A stretch of 64,000 bases of DNA from Veillonella montpellierensis DSM 17217 (lineage in GTDB: Bacteria; Bacillota; Negativicutes; Veillonellales; Veillonellaceae), in contig NZ_AUFY01000011.1 in NCBI RefSeq assembly GCF_000426745.1, positions 27,034 to 91,033 on the forward strand. The letters are read 5' to 3'. Both the position numbers and the translations under genes were made by a program. Every line of letters begins with the position of its first letter. The stretch's first letter is position 1. Under the pieces are notes generated by a model that had not been told where the DNA came from, did no database searches, and worked only from the letters and a program-made list of their open reading frames with translations. Below, in pieces: positions 1-8,970 of this stretch.

Positions 1-1
1 T

Positions 2-670
2 GAGTATGGTGCAGATGCGTCTAGTTTCTTTAATGTCATTTCTGGCTATTCTGATCCGCCACTATGGAATAAATTTATTGTAGCCCCTTTGAATTTGCGA
101 GAAAAAATTATCGAACATATTGACAATGAAATTCAACAGGCAAAGGCGGGCAACCCAGCTTATATGATTGCAAAAATGAATTCTTTGTTGGATAAGAAAG
201 TGATTGCAAAATTATATGAAGCTTCTTCAGCGGGAGTAAAAATTGATTTAATTGTACGTGGCATTTGTACATTGCGTCCCGGTATTACTGGCGTTAGTGA
301 TACCATATCTGTACGGTCTATTGTAGGTAGATTTTTAGAACACCATCGGTTATTTTACTTTTATAATGGGGGCCATGAAAATATATTTCTTTCCAGTGCT
401 GATTGGATGCCTAGAAATTTAAATGAACGGGTGGAATTGATGATTCCCGTTGAAGATAAACGACATAAAACACGTATTATGGATATTCTACGCTTGTATT
501 TAGAAGATAATCAAAAAACACATATAATGCGTGCTGATGGTAGCTATAGAAAGACAGTGAATCATGAACATCCTATTTCAGCACAAGAAGAATTGATGCG
601 AGAAGCTAAAGAAGCCGACACAGAACGCATGACTGTGATTGAACGATTGCAACCAATTTATAAGTCATAA
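2..670 (+). CDS. ppk1: Polyphosphate kinase 1, C-terminal part (5' end outside window)
   Basis: The reading frame is open from base 2, so only the last 222 residues are seen. PPK1 reversibly makes inorganic polyphosphate from the gamma-phosphate of ATP through a phosphohistidine. The visible part is the C-terminal catalytic region (the two PLD-like domains): FFNVISGYSD, the LIVRGICTLRPG block, GRFLEHHRLFYF (the conserved LEH segment carrying the second essential histidine) and SADWMPRNLNERVE. The autophosphorylated His itself should lie upstream of the window. The C-terminus after about residue 175 is charged and variable, as usual in the family. The TTG at 89 is internal and not a start. Confidence in the family is high. 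Confidence 0.93.
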   Translation, partial: EYGADASSFFNVISGYSDPPLWNKFIVAPLNLREKIIEHIDNEIQQAKAGNPAYMIAKMNSLLDKKVIAKLYEASSAGVKIDLIVRGICTLRPGITGVSDTISVRSIVGRFLEHHRLFYFYNGGHENIFLSSADWMPRNLNERVELMIPVEDKRHKTRIMDILRLYLEDNQKTHIMRADGSYRKTVNHEHPISAQEELMREAKEADTERMTVIERLQPIYKS

Positions 671-943
671 TGGCCGCTATGATGTTTCATTATAGTTAGT
701 GTATTTCTTTGTAGATGTAGACATTGAATTTTTATAGACTAGAAAGAAGTCGATAGAATTATAGGTTAAAAAGCAATGAATAACCAATTATTTCTAGAAA
801 ATGTTATGTATATGCTACTTTTATAAGAACTACCATAGAATCTAGTCTACGGTTGATTTGTACAAGTCATATTGATGGGGATAATGAGTGGTAGATAGTA
901 TGCACGAGTGAGAGATTACGTGAGTCATTACAGGAGATATGAT

Positions 944-1477
944 ATGTTGAAAGAAGTCATTGTAGTAGAAGGAAAATCTGATGTACAACGTATTTCACAA
1001 GCTGTGGAAGCAGATTGTATTATAACGGAAGGTTTTAATCTACATAAACGACAATTGGATAAAATTCGCGTAGCCTATGAAAAACGAGGTATTATTATTC
1101 TCACGGACCCTGATTATGCAGGAGAGCGTATTCGTCGTTTTTTGGCAAAACGATTTCCTCAGGCACAACACGCTTTTGTGCCGAGAGAGGAGGCCTTTGC
1201 TAATGATGATATTGGCATCGAACAAGCATCGCCAGAAGCCATTCGTAAAGCCTTATCAGTATTACATACGCATAGCATGACATCATCTAATGAGTTCTCA
1301 ATGACTGACTTGGTAGCACATGAGTTGATAGGAGCTGATAATAGCGTTCATAGACGCACACAATTAGGTGCTGCGTTAGGCATAGGTTATGGTAATGGAA
1401 AACAATTTTTATATCGCCTTAATCATTATGGCATTAGTCGCCAGGACTTTGAAACGGCGATACGTGATATAGAATAG
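944..1477 (+). CDS. rnmV: Ribonuclease M5
   Basis: This 177-residue Toprim-domain nuclease matures the 5S rRNA precursor in Firmicutes. The N-terminus shows the Toprim glutamate motif (VVEGKSDVQRI) and, near residues 49-54, the acidic DPDYAG motif (DxD) that binds the catalytic metal. The length matches the family. The ATG at 944 is chosen because AGGAG (932-936) sits 7 bases upstream; a longer reading from GTG 908 lacks a ribosome binding site. It lies 61 bp upstream of rsmA, the usual rnmV-rsmA pairing, which supports the call. Confidence 0.93.
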   Translation: MLKEVIVVEGKSDVQRISQAVEADCIITEGFNLHKRQLDKIRVAYEKRGIIILTDPDYAGERIRRFLAKRFPQAQHAFVPREEAFANDDIGIEQASPEAIRKALSVLHTHSMTSSNEFSMTDLVAHELIGADNSVHRRTQLGAALGIGYGNGKQFLYRLNHYGISRQDFETAIRDIE

Positions 1478-1538
1478 AATACATTTTTGGTAAGTATAAG
1501 CGATAATAGGATTAAATGGATAGAGAAAAGGAGTCTGT

Positions 1539-2396
1539 ATGTTAGAATCAGTAATTGCAAGCCCAGAAGTTGTACACTATGTGTGTAAACGCTTTGGCAT
1601 TCATATGAGTAAAAAGTTAGGACAAAACTTTTTAATTCGTCGCTCCGTGGTTGATGAAATTGTACATGCTGCTAATGTAACAGAAAGTGATCGCGTCCTT
1701 GAAATTGGACCTGGTATCGGTACATTAACCCAAGGATTAGCACAAACAGGTGCTACGGTAACAGCGATTGAGTTAGATCGACGGTTATTGGAAGTACTAG
1801 ATACTACATTGGCCTCTTATGATAATGTACAGATTATCCATGGTGATGCATTAAGACTAGATATACCATCGATTATGAATCATCAACCATTTAAAGTAGT
1901 AGCTAATTTACCCTACTATATTACAACACCTATTATTATGCATTTATTAGAAAGTAAACTGCCTATTGAATGTATGGTTATGATGGTTCAAAAAGAAGTT
2001 GCTCAGAGAATGGTGGCGACTCCTGGCACAAAAGCCTATGGTGCTTTATCGGTAGCTGTGCAATATTACACAGAACCGGATATTGTATTAGATGTACCGC
2101 CCAAAGCATTTTTGCCAGCACCAGCTGTCAATAGTGCAGTAGTTCGTTGCACAGTGCGTACTACTCCACCAGTTGATGTGATTGATGAAAAACGATTTTT
2201 CCGTGTTGTTAAAGCTGGCTTTGAACAGAGACGAAAAACTTTTTCCAATACGATGAAGACCACAGGACTTGCCAAAGAAATGATTGCTACTATATTAGAA
2301 AAAGCTGGTATTGATGGAAATCGTCGAGGTGAAACGTTTACATTAGAGGAATTCGCACGTATAGCTAATGCGTGGTCTACCTTAGAGGTGAAATAA
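1539..2396 (+). CDS. rsmA: 16S rRNA dimethyladenosine transferase RsmA (KsgA)
   Basis: The 285-residue SAM-dependent methyltransferase dimethylates two adjacent adenines in the 3' terminal helix of 16S rRNA late in 30S assembly. Visible hallmarks are LGQNFLIRRSVVDEIV at about residues 27-42, the SAM motif VLEIGPGIGTLT, the acidic VTAIELDRRLLE, and the catalytic NLPYYITTPII. The C-terminal helical domain includes the conserved FEQRRKTFSNTMK-like segment. GGAG lies just before the ATG at 1539. The gene is downstream of rnmV as in many Firmicutes. Loss of KsgA gives kasugamycin resistance in other bacteria; nothing here suggests inactivation. Confidence 0.96.
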   Translation: MLESVIASPEVVHYVCKRFGIHMSKKLGQNFLIRRSVVDEIVHAANVTESDRVLEIGPGIGTLTQGLAQTGATVTAIELDRRLLEVLDTTLASYDNVQIIHGDALRLDIPSIMNHQPFKVVANLPYYITTPIIMHLLESKLPIECMVMMVQKEVAQRMVATPGTKAYGALSVAVQYYTEPDIVLDVPPKAFLPAPAVNSAVVRCTVRTTPPVDVIDEKRFFRVVKAGFEQRRKTFSNTMKTTGLAKEMIATILEKAGIDGNRRGETFTLEEFARIANAWSTLEVK

Positions 2397-2844
2397 AGAC
2401 TATGCATAGATACAAATCGTATCATTAGAATCGCTTACCATAATAAAAGAATGAGAATGTGTATATAGTACGCTTTGTATAGATAGCATTGCTTCGTACT
2501 GCTGTATGCACATTCTTATTTTTATAAGATGATGCATTATGTATATAGGGTAAACATTTTATAATCATACTAGCACATATACTAGTACATTTAGATGAGT
2601 TGATAGATAGTGGCTTATGGGATCGCACGTATAACACGAACCATAATAGGAACATCCATATAGTACATCTTTGATATAGTCAATCGTTACTATAATCGAT
2701 ACGATGATAGGCCACTATGTAGTCGATTACGGCATGTATACAATATATTTTCCGGTTTTACCATTGAAATTTACACAAATATATATAACTTATAGTATAC
2801 TATAGAGAATATAAGTGTGTTTTGTAAGAAAAGGAGGAGTTAGT
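2397..2844. other. Intergenic region, 448 bp
   Basis: AT-rich spacer between rsmA and the AbgT-family gene. I see no convincing small gene and no clear intrinsic terminator. A TATACT-like -10 (around 2797) precedes the transporter gene, but no -35 at good spacing is evident. The only strong signal is the Shine-Dalgarno AAGGAGG at 2831-2837. Confidence 0.5.
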
Positions 2845-4392
2845 ATGAGTATAAAAACTCAAAAAGCTAGTACGACGGGAATCTTGGCGTGGATTGAACG
2901 CATAGGGAACAAGGTTCCAGATATTACCATTCTATTTATTGCAGCATTTATTATTGTTTCTGTTATTTCCGCATGGTTGTCTACGATTACCTTTGATTAT
3001 GTCAATCCTGCTACAGGGAAACCATTAACAGTTGTCAATATGTTAAGTGCGCAATCACTCATTACGTTGATGAGTAAAATGGTTACCAACTATTCAGGAT
3101 TCCCTCCATTAGGGATGGTTATTGTTGCTACATTAGGTGTGGCCATTGCTGATGGTTCAGGCTATTTGAATATGGCGTTAAAGAAAATTTTAGCAGTAAC
3201 ACCTAAATGTATGATTACACCAGTAGTTATTTTAGCGGGGATGCTCAGTCATTTGGGTCCGGATTCAGGCTATGTCATTATTATTCCTATAGCGGCGTAT
3301 ATGTTTTATGCTTTGGGAAAACATCCACTAGCAGGCATTGCGGCTTCTTTTGCCGGTATTGCAGGTGCGTTTGCATCGAACTATACACCATCTGCTATTG
3401 ACCCTGTTATACAAGGGTTTACTCAAGCAGCCGCACAGATTGTAGATCCTTCATACATGGTTAATGTATTAGCCAATTATTATTTTGCATTTATATCCAC
3501 ATTTTTAGTTATACCTGCATGTTGGTATACAACCGAGAAAATTGTAGAACCATGGTTGTGGAAGATGTATCCTTTATCAGATAGTTTAGTGGTAGAAAAT
3601 GATGTTAATACAGAAATTACACCACGAGAAAGTCGTGCTTTCTATATAGCTACTGGTTTCTTAGTACTAATGGCAGTCGTTCTTATTTGGGCCTTGGTAC
3701 CTGCAGATAGCTTGTTCAGAGCACCTGATGGCACATTGGCTAGTTTTAAAGCACCGATTATGCAGTCTATCGTAGCCTTAATATTTTTATTTGCTGGCGG
3801 TGTAGGTGTTGTTTATGGCGTAGCATCTGGTAAGTTTAAAACAACACGAGATTTTACTAAGTCTATGGAAGATATGACACACACGTTAGTTCAATTAATT
3901 GTATTTTACTTTTTTGCAGCACAATTTTTATATGCTTTTAATGCGTCTCAAATAGGTGCATTATTGGCTATATCTGGCGCTGAATTCTTGCGTAGTTTGG
4001 CATTACCACCACAAATTACTATTTTCGGGATTATTTTCTTTGTAGCTTTATTAAATCTTATTATTACGTCTGCATCAGCTAAATGGGCTATTTTAGCACC
4101 TATTTTTGTACCTATGTTGATGGGCGTAGGCATTGCACCAGAATTAACACAAGGCGCGTTCCGTATTTCTGATTCCGCCGTTAATGTGGTAACGCCTATG
4201 TTTGCATTTTATCCATTGATTATTACCTATTGTCAAAAATATGTAAAAGAAAGTGGTATAGGCACATTGAGCTCTATGATGTTACCATATACAATTTGCC
4301 TATTAATTGTGTTAACCATTGTATTATATATTATGTGGTTCTTTGATATTCCATTAGGTTTACAAGCGTCTTATTTATATCCTCGTCCATAA
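2845..4392 (+). CDS. AbgT-family transporter (p-aminobenzoyl-glutamate type)
   Basis: A 515-residue inner-membrane protein with about 11-12 hydrophobic helices, matching the length of AbgT. E. coli AbgT imports p-aminobenzoyl-glutamate, a folate breakdown product; other family members such as MtrF export sulfonamides. Family-like features include an N-terminal WIERIGNKVPDITILF segment, the GMLSHLGPDSGYVIIIP loop, and a C-terminal ASAKWAILAPIFVPM segment followed by SDSAVNVVTPMFAFYPL. AAGGAGG at 2831-2837 fixes the ATG at 2845; the in-frame GTG at 2815 is too early. The next gene is peptidase T, so import followed by cleavage of peptide-like substrates is plausible, but the substrate cannot be read from the sequence. 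Confidence 0.87.
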   Translation: MSIKTQKASTTGILAWIERIGNKVPDITILFIAAFIIVSVISAWLSTITFDYVNPATGKPLTVVNMLSAQSLITLMSKMVTNYSGFPPLGMVIVATLGVAIADGSGYLNMALKKILAVTPKCMITPVVILAGMLSHLGPDSGYVIIIPIAAYMFYALGKHPLAGIAASFAGIAGAFASNYTPSAIDPVIQGFTQAAAQIVDPSYMVNVLANYYFAFISTFLVIPACWYTTEKIVEPWLWKMYPLSDSLVVENDVNTEITPRESRAFYIATGFLVLMAVVLIWALVPADSLFRAPDGTLASFKAPIMQSIVALIFLFAGGVGVVYGVASGKFKTTRDFTKSMEDMTHTLVQLIVFYFFAAQFLYAFNASQIGALLAISGAEFLRSLALPPQITIFGIIFFVALLNLIITSASAKWAILAPIFVPMLMGVGIAPELTQGAFRISDSAVNVVTPMFAFYPLIITYCQKYVKESGIGTLSSMMLPYTICLLIVLTIVLYIMWFFDIPLGLQASYLYPRP

Positions 4393-4621
4393 GTACTAGT
4401 AAGAGTGATAGGCATCTTTTAATAGTACAGGAAATCGTGGATAGATAGCCAGTTAAGGCTTAGAAAAATAGACAGATTAAGAAATGTAGTAAGAATAAAT
4501 GAGTAGTAGTTGATAGTAGTTATGAATGATGCATAGGATCAATCTCATTCGCCGAGTAGCTGACAGAATGAATCGTACCTATACAGGTTATTAACTAGTT
4601 ATTATCATGTAGAAAGGAGAA

Positions 4622-4643
4622 CAAGGCGTTTTGATAGGCCTTG
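4622..4643 (+). promoter_or_regulatory. Hairpin between ribosome binding site and pepT start
   Basis: CAAGGC (4622-4627) and GCCTTG (4638-4643) form a perfect 6-bp stem with a 10-nt loop. The only good Shine-Dalgarno (AAAGGAGA, 4613-4620) is 34 nt before the pepT ATG at 4654, with no in-frame start codon between. If the stem folds, the effective spacing falls to about 12 nt. Confidence 0.5.
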
Positions 4644-4653
4644 GTACATAGTT

Positions 4654-5898
4654 ATGGAAGACACATTGCGTACTCAATTAATAGAACGATTTAAAAGATA
4701 TACATCTATTGAAAGTCAAAGCTCTGCCGCCTCTACCACGGTACCTAGTACACCAGGACAATGGAATATGGCAAAAGAGTTAGTGCAAGAATTAACCAAA
4801 CTAGGACTTGTAAATATTGAACTTAGCGAGTTTTGTGTAGTTACTGCTAAGTTGCCAAGCAATATAGCAACACCAGTAGCGAAAGTTGGCTTTTGTGCTC
4901 ATTTAGATACGGTGAATGTTAACTTGAATCCGCATATTAACGCTCAATTGATTCATTATGATGGTGGTGATATTTGCTTGGATCCACAAGATGATATATA
5001 TATTCGATTAAGCGAACATCCAGAACTGGATAGGTATAAAGGTCAGGATATATTTGTCAGCGATGGACATAGTGTGCTAGGCGCGGATAATAAAGCGGCT
5101 ATTAGCTCGATTATGACTGCTTTAGAATATTTTATATCGCATCCAGAGGTACGCCATGGAGATATTTATGTTGCCTTTGTACCAGATGAAGAAATTGGAT
5201 TAGTTGGATCGAAACATATGGACATGGCAAAATTCCCTGTTGATTTTGCCTATACGCTTGATTCCTGTGAATTAGGCGAAGTCGTGTATGAAACATTTAA
5301 TGCAGGGCAAGGAATTATCCAGATAGAAGGTGTTAGTGCCCATCCTATGTCGGCTAAAGGTGTGTTGCTTAATCCTACGTTGGTAGCAGTTGACATAGCT
5401 AATTGTTTCAATCGATTAGAAACACCAGAGAATACAGATGGTACAGATGGTTACATTTGGGTACAAGAAATTCATTCGAATCAAAGTACAGCTACGGTTA
5501 CATTAAATATTCGAGATCATCACAAAGATCGCTATGAAGCTAAAAAAATATATATTATTGATGCGGTAGAATGGATGCGAAAAAAATACCCTCGTGCTAC
5601 TATTACATGTACTATTACCGATATATATGGCAATATTAATGATGCTATTACAGAGGATAATAAATATTGTATCGATTATATTTATCAAGCTATGAAAGAA
5701 CTAGACATTACACCTAAGACGATTGCTATGCGTGGTGGTACAGATGGTTCCTTTATTTCTACGCAGGGCATTCCAACGCCTAATTTTTTCACAGGAGCTC
5801 ATAATTTCCATTCCTATGCAGAGTTTTTGCCAATAGACTCTTTTGTTAAATCTTGTCAAATGATTTTACAAATTAATGATTTGATTTGTCGTCCATAA
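4654..5898 (+). CDS. pepT: Peptidase T (tripeptide aminopeptidase)
   Basis: A 414-residue cytoplasmic M20B di-zinc aminopeptidase that removes the N-terminal residue from tripeptides. Metal-site motifs appear in order: HLDTVN near residue 88, GADNKAA near 148, DEEIGLVGS near 180, a DSCELG segment near 208, and the final FTGAHNFHSYAEF near 385. AMRGGTDGS lies just before the last motif, as in peptidase T. The length fits the family (about 410). ATG 4654 is the only reasonable start, but its Shine-Dalgarno is remote; see the hairpin at 4622-4643. It follows the AbgT-family transporter by 261 bp and probably uses its own promoter. Confidence 0.95.
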   Translation: MEDTLRTQLIERFKRYTSIESQSSAASTTVPSTPGQWNMAKELVQELTKLGLVNIELSEFCVVTAKLPSNIATPVAKVGFCAHLDTVNVNLNPHINAQLIHYDGGDICLDPQDDIYIRLSEHPELDRYKGQDIFVSDGHSVLGADNKAAISSIMTALEYFISHPEVRHGDIYVAFVPDEEIGLVGSKHMDMAKFPVDFAYTLDSCELGEVVYETFNAGQGIIQIEGVSAHPMSAKGVLLNPTLVAVDIANCFNRLETPENTDGTDGYIWVQEIHSNQSTATVTLNIRDHHKDRYEAKKIYIIDAVEWMRKKYPRATITCTITDIYGNINDAITEDNKYCIDYIYQAMKELDITPKTIAMRGGTDGSFISTQGIPTPNFFTGAHNFHSYAEFLPIDSFVKSCQMILQINDLICRP

Positions 5899-5910
5899 GT
5901 TAACATAGTA

Positions 5911-5919
5911 TGGTATAAT
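5911..5919 (+). promoter_or_regulatory. Extended -10 promoter candidate before the acyltransferase gene
   Basis: TGG-TATAAT is a perfect extended -10 element. No good -35 is visible 17 bp upstream, which extended -10 promoters tolerate. The predicted start near 5926 gives a leader of about 185 nt that would contain the Fur-like palindrome at 5977-5995. Confidence 0.4.
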
Positions 5920-5976
5920 GAGTACTGTTGAAACATAGTATTATAAAACATTGTACTGTTTATATAGTGAAAATAG

Positions 5977-5995
5977 GTTAATGATTGTCATTATG
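5977..5995. promoter_or_regulatory. Fur-box-like palindrome upstream of the acyltransferase gene
   Basis: The 19-bp site matches the classical Fur consensus GATAATGATAATCATTATC at 15 of 19 positions by manual alignment. Its core TAATGA-TTG-TCATTA is a perfect inverted repeat. It suggests iron-dependent control of the gene at 6112. This is an inference from the sequence match only. Confidence 0.45.
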
Positions 5996-6111
5996 CTATC
6001 TGTCAATAAGTATGGCGTAATTTAAAATCTTTATGATGTGAATATATACACAGTGTTTAATTAATAAAGCTAAGTAACGAATAAAAGTAGGAAAGTAAGG
6101 GTGTATAGTTT

Positions 6112-7947
6112 ATGTCACAATTGGATTCTAAGAATACACATATGAGTCAGATTGCATCATCGCATATTGCAGGTTTAGATGGATTAAAAGCCATTGCTAT
6201 TATAGGTGTTACTTTATTTCATATGTTCCCAGATAGTGTATGTGGTGGTTATTTAGGGGTATGTTTATTTTTCGTAATTACAGGCTATTTATTAGCCTAT
6301 ACAAGTGCGAACCCTAGTCATCCATTTTCTCTTGGCACATATGTGATGAAACGATTGCAACGAATTTATCCACCATTATTGATTACCGTATTGGCCACGG
6401 TAGGCATATTTTATTTTATACTGCCCCATGCGATTTCGGCGATTCGAATGGAAGTACTGTCTATCTTTCTAGGCTATAATAACTGGTGGCAGATCAGTCA
6501 AAATGCGAACTATTTTACGCGCCTCATGAATGCTTCGCCGTTTACCCATCTGTGGTTTATTGCAGTAGAAATGCAGTACTTTATTATTTGGCCTATTCTA
6601 TACTATCTATATCAGTGGTTAACTAAGAAAACAAAGAATATATATTATGGAATTACGGTGATTGGTATAGTAGGGGTAGTATCTGCTAGTATAATGCCTT
6701 TGTTGTATATACCAGGACAAGATGTGACTCGTCTGTATTATGGTACGGATACAAGATTATATGCCTTGTTGTTCGGAGCTATCTTAGGATTGTTACGTGC
6801 TAATTATGGCAATCAGCAAATAATCGTAGGAAGTAAAAAAATTGTTAGTATCATATTAGCCTTTCTCCTAGTAGCAGGATTATTAGTGGCCTATGTCAGC
6901 CTTAATGGCCAAGAACCAATTGTATATCAAGGGGGCATGGTACTAATTACTGTAGGCCTTTTGTTGCTCGTTAAATTAGTAGAATGCAATAGGGCCACTT
7001 TAGGGAATTGGTTAGATACGCCTATATTAAAATGGTTAGGACAACAAAGTTATGGCATTTTCCTTTGTCAATATCCTGTGTTATTTGCCTTTCACCGACT
7101 ACATAGGAATGGACAAATTTCTAACGAATACCTATGTAATTTATTGATAATTATCACCATTTTACTAGGGGCTACTTTTATTGATTATATGACCAAGGGT
7201 ATGCAGCGCATATCAAGTATGTTAGGATTATGGCGATTATGTAAGGATACATTTATAAGAATAGTGGCACTTTTAATAGTTCTTGCCATGGCAGTAGGTA
7301 TATACGGTGTGGCCATATCGTCAGATCAAAAAGTACAGGAGCAAAATGAATTAGAGAGCCGATTAGCAGCGATTCAAGCGAAACAGGATGAGGAAAATGA
7401 AAAAGCGCGGCATCAACAAGAACTATCGCAAGCAGCCGTTAAGAAAGCGTTAACGAACGTGGCAGCTATCGGTGATTCTGTTATGTTAGGATCGTCTGAT
7501 GCATTACGAAATGAATTGCCAGGTGTGTATATTGATGCAAAAGTATCACGCTATGTAGGGGCAGGATTAGATATTGCTAAACGCATGGATGAAGAAGGGC
7601 GCCTTGGAGACGTTGTCTTAGTGGGGTTAGGCACAAATGGACCGATTACGGGATACTACGAACATGAAACGAATGATCTCATTAATTATTTAGGAGCGAA
7701 TCGACACATATTTTGGATTAATGTGTATTGCCCCGATCTAGATTGGCAAACTAGTAATAACCGATATCTAGAGCAATTAGCAAAAGAACATCATAATATA
7801 ACGATTATTGACTGGTATGGCGCCGTATCAAAGCACCCAGAATGGTTAGGTGAAGATGGCGTACACCCTAATGATAAAGGCGTAAAAGCCTATGCTACGT
7901 TGGTTCGGGATAGTATAGAACGACGCTATAAAGACGAAATAAGTTAA
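6112..7947 (+). CDS. OatA-like membrane acyltransferase with C-terminal SGNH domain
   Basis: A 611-residue acyltransferase-3 family protein. Residues about 20-400 carry the family start (GLDGLKAIAIIGVTLFH), the GGYLGVCLFFVITGYLL segment with a conserved Phe-Phe, and about ten membrane helices. A charged linker (about 410-445) leads to an extracytoplasmic SGNH hydrolase-like domain: GDSVMLGSSDAL (catalytic Ser), GLGTNG, and DGVHPNDKG (Asp/His). OatA-type proteins O-acetylate peptidoglycan; relatives modify LPS or other glycans. The diderm setting leaves the acceptor open. The Shine-Dalgarno is weak. A Fur-like palindrome lies 117 bp upstream. Confidence is high for the family and low for the substrate. 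Confidence 0.9.
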   Translation: MSQLDSKNTHMSQIASSHIAGLDGLKAIAIIGVTLFHMFPDSVCGGYLGVCLFFVITGYLLAYTSANPSHPFSLGTYVMKRLQRIYPPLLITVLATVGIFYFILPHAISAIRMEVLSIFLGYNNWWQISQNANYFTRLMNASPFTHLWFIAVEMQYFIIWPILYYLYQWLTKKTKNIYYGITVIGIVGVVSASIMPLLYIPGQDVTRLYYGTDTRLYALLFGAILGLLRANYGNQQIIVGSKKIVSIILAFLLVAGLLVAYVSLNGQEPIVYQGGMVLITVGLLLLVKLVECNRATLGNWLDTPILKWLGQQSYGIFLCQYPVLFAFHRLHRNGQISNEYLCNLLIIITILLGATFIDYMTKGMQRISSMLGLWRLCKDTFIRIVALLIVLAMAVGIYGVAISSDQKVQEQNELESRLAAIQAKQDEENEKARHQQELSQAAVKKALTNVAAIGDSVMLGSSDALRNELPGVYIDAKVSRYVGAGLDIAKRMDEEGRLGDVVLVGLGTNGPITGYYEHETNDLINYLGANRHIFWINVYCPDLDWQTSNNRYLEQLAKEHHNITIIDWYGAVSKHPEWLGEDGVHPNDKGVKAYATLVRDSIERRYKDEIS

Positions 7948-8182
7948 CCATATATGAGACTGTAAGAAAAGGATAGTCATACTTTCAGGGTTATAGGACA
8001 AAACGTGTTGTTTTAAATGCTGATAGAACTAGAAAATATCTAGTTCTATCAGCATTTTATTTTTTAGTGAACTGTAAAGGACTGACAAAATGTGTTGTCA
8101 AAAAACTGAAAGTCCTTGCATTTACTGGCCTGAATAGGGTTTTATCTTTATAGAAATATATTTTTTTTGAAGGAGTATTTTT
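7948..8182. other. Inverted-repeat-rich spacer before the transposase remnant
   Basis: Besides the terminator, this spacer holds two related segments in opposite orientation: one at about 7981-8013 (ACTTTCAG then GACAAAACGTGTTGT) and one at about 8083-8115 (GACAAAATGTGTTGTC then CTGAAAGT). A further pair, AAGGACT (8077-8083) and AGTCCTT (8111-8117), encloses the second copy. They look like insertion-sequence ends, which would fit the decayed transposase at 8183, but no target-site duplication can be identified. Confidence 0.35.
8014..8066 (+). terminator. Strong intrinsic terminator after the acyltransferase gene
   Basis: An 18-bp inverted repeat (AAATGCTGATAGAACTAG, 8015-8032, with its complement ending at 8057) and a 7-nt loop are followed by TTTTATTTTTT. 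It lies about 70 bp past the acyltransferase stop and no other + gene is nearby. Confidence 0.85.
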
Positions 8183-8542
8183 ATGAAAAATGTTAGATGC
8201 CCTAATTGTGGCTTTAGTTGTAGAAAACATGGTAGGGCTAATGCAGGTTCTTAAAAATGGATATAGAGGCAGTGTAGATATTCATTTACGAATATAATTA
8301 CAAAAGATGAAGTCGAATTACAATTGTTTTAAAATGGTTGTTTGGCACGAATACTCAGAATGAAATACTAAGACGAGACCGTAGTTTTTGTAGATTGTAG
8401 GTGCATCATGATTCATATAACCATATTAGGAGCTCTTATAAGTTATAAGCAGTTGACTGTGTTAAAACACTATTATTTACGAGGAGTAAATTGATTAGCA
8501 AGAGAACGCATACGCTGATAGACTGGTTAGCAAAGGATCGAT
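8183..8542 (+). pseudogene. Decayed transposase remnant (IS1249/IS256-like N-terminus)
   Basis: A good Shine-Dalgarno (AAGGAG, 8170-8175) and ATG at 8183 open a frame reading MKNVRCPNCGFSCRKHGRA, a CxxC zinc-ribbon N-terminus typical of IS1249-type transposases. The frame is then broken by in-frame stops (TAA at about 8252, a TAG soon after) and a frameshift. Downstream fragments in other frames (SFTN, KDEVELQLF, KWLFG) fit the same family. The DDE catalytic region is missing. The exact IS family is from memory, so treat it as tentative; the 3' boundary is approximate. Confidence 0.55.
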
Positions 8543-8600
8543 AAAAATGACACTAAGGGATGATTTACAAGTATTTGTTGTAAAACATCCCTTGTACATT

Positions 8601-8652
8601 AAAAAAGAAAGAGCTAACGAAGATAATAGTATCATTGTTGTTAGCTCTTTCT
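8601..8652 (-). terminator. Intrinsic terminator of the tRNA-Gly gene
   Basis: A 13-bp stem (AGAAAGAGCTAAC at 8606-8618 with its complement at 8640-8652) is followed on the minus strand by a run of T. It lies directly after the tRNA 3' end. Confidence 0.75.
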
Positions 8653-8662
8653 ATGTGTTTGG

Positions 8663-8736
8663 TGGAGCGGCTGATGGGAATCGAACCCACCTCTCAAGCT
8701 TGGGAAGCTCGCATTCTACCGATGAACTACAGCCGC
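8663..8736 (-). tRNA. tRNA-Gly (anticodon CCC), CCA encoded
   Basis: The minus strand folds into a standard cloverleaf of 74 nt. The acceptor arm is GCGGCTG paired with CAGCCGC, the D-arm is of the GTTCATCGGTAGAA type, the anticodon stem is CGAGC/GCTTG around the loop TTCCCAA (anticodon CCC, reading GGG), and the T-arm is GGTGGGTTCGATTCCCATC. The 3' CCA is encoded. It sits alone, with a terminator on one side and a promoter candidate (8752-8782) on the other, so it is probably a single-gene unit. Confidence 0.95.
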
Positions 8737-8751
8737 ATAGAATACTTTACT

Positions 8752-8782
8752 ATTATAGCATATTTCATAGGTGGTTTGTCTA
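8752..8782 (-). promoter_or_regulatory. Promoter candidate for tRNA-Gly
   Basis: On the minus strand, TAGACA (8777-8782) and TATAAT (8752-8757) are separated by 19 bp, about 16 nt ahead of the tRNA 5' end. The long spacer lowers confidence. Confidence 0.4.
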
Positions 8783-8970
8783 TAGGTATAATCTATTACA
8801 AAATATAGGTTTTGAATATGAATTGCTATACAGATAATCATTTATTTATATAATAATTCTATGATAAGATGATACACATCAGCATTACTTGATAAATGCT
8901 AGTATAATAAAATGATTTATTATCAATATAATGTATTACCTCATGCAGCAATACTAGATAGGAGCATGTT

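Noticed and set aside
8547..8837. 96-codon open frame on the + strand over the tRNA
   Set aside because: It runs through the tRNA terminator and the antisense of tRNA-Gly; an accidental frame.
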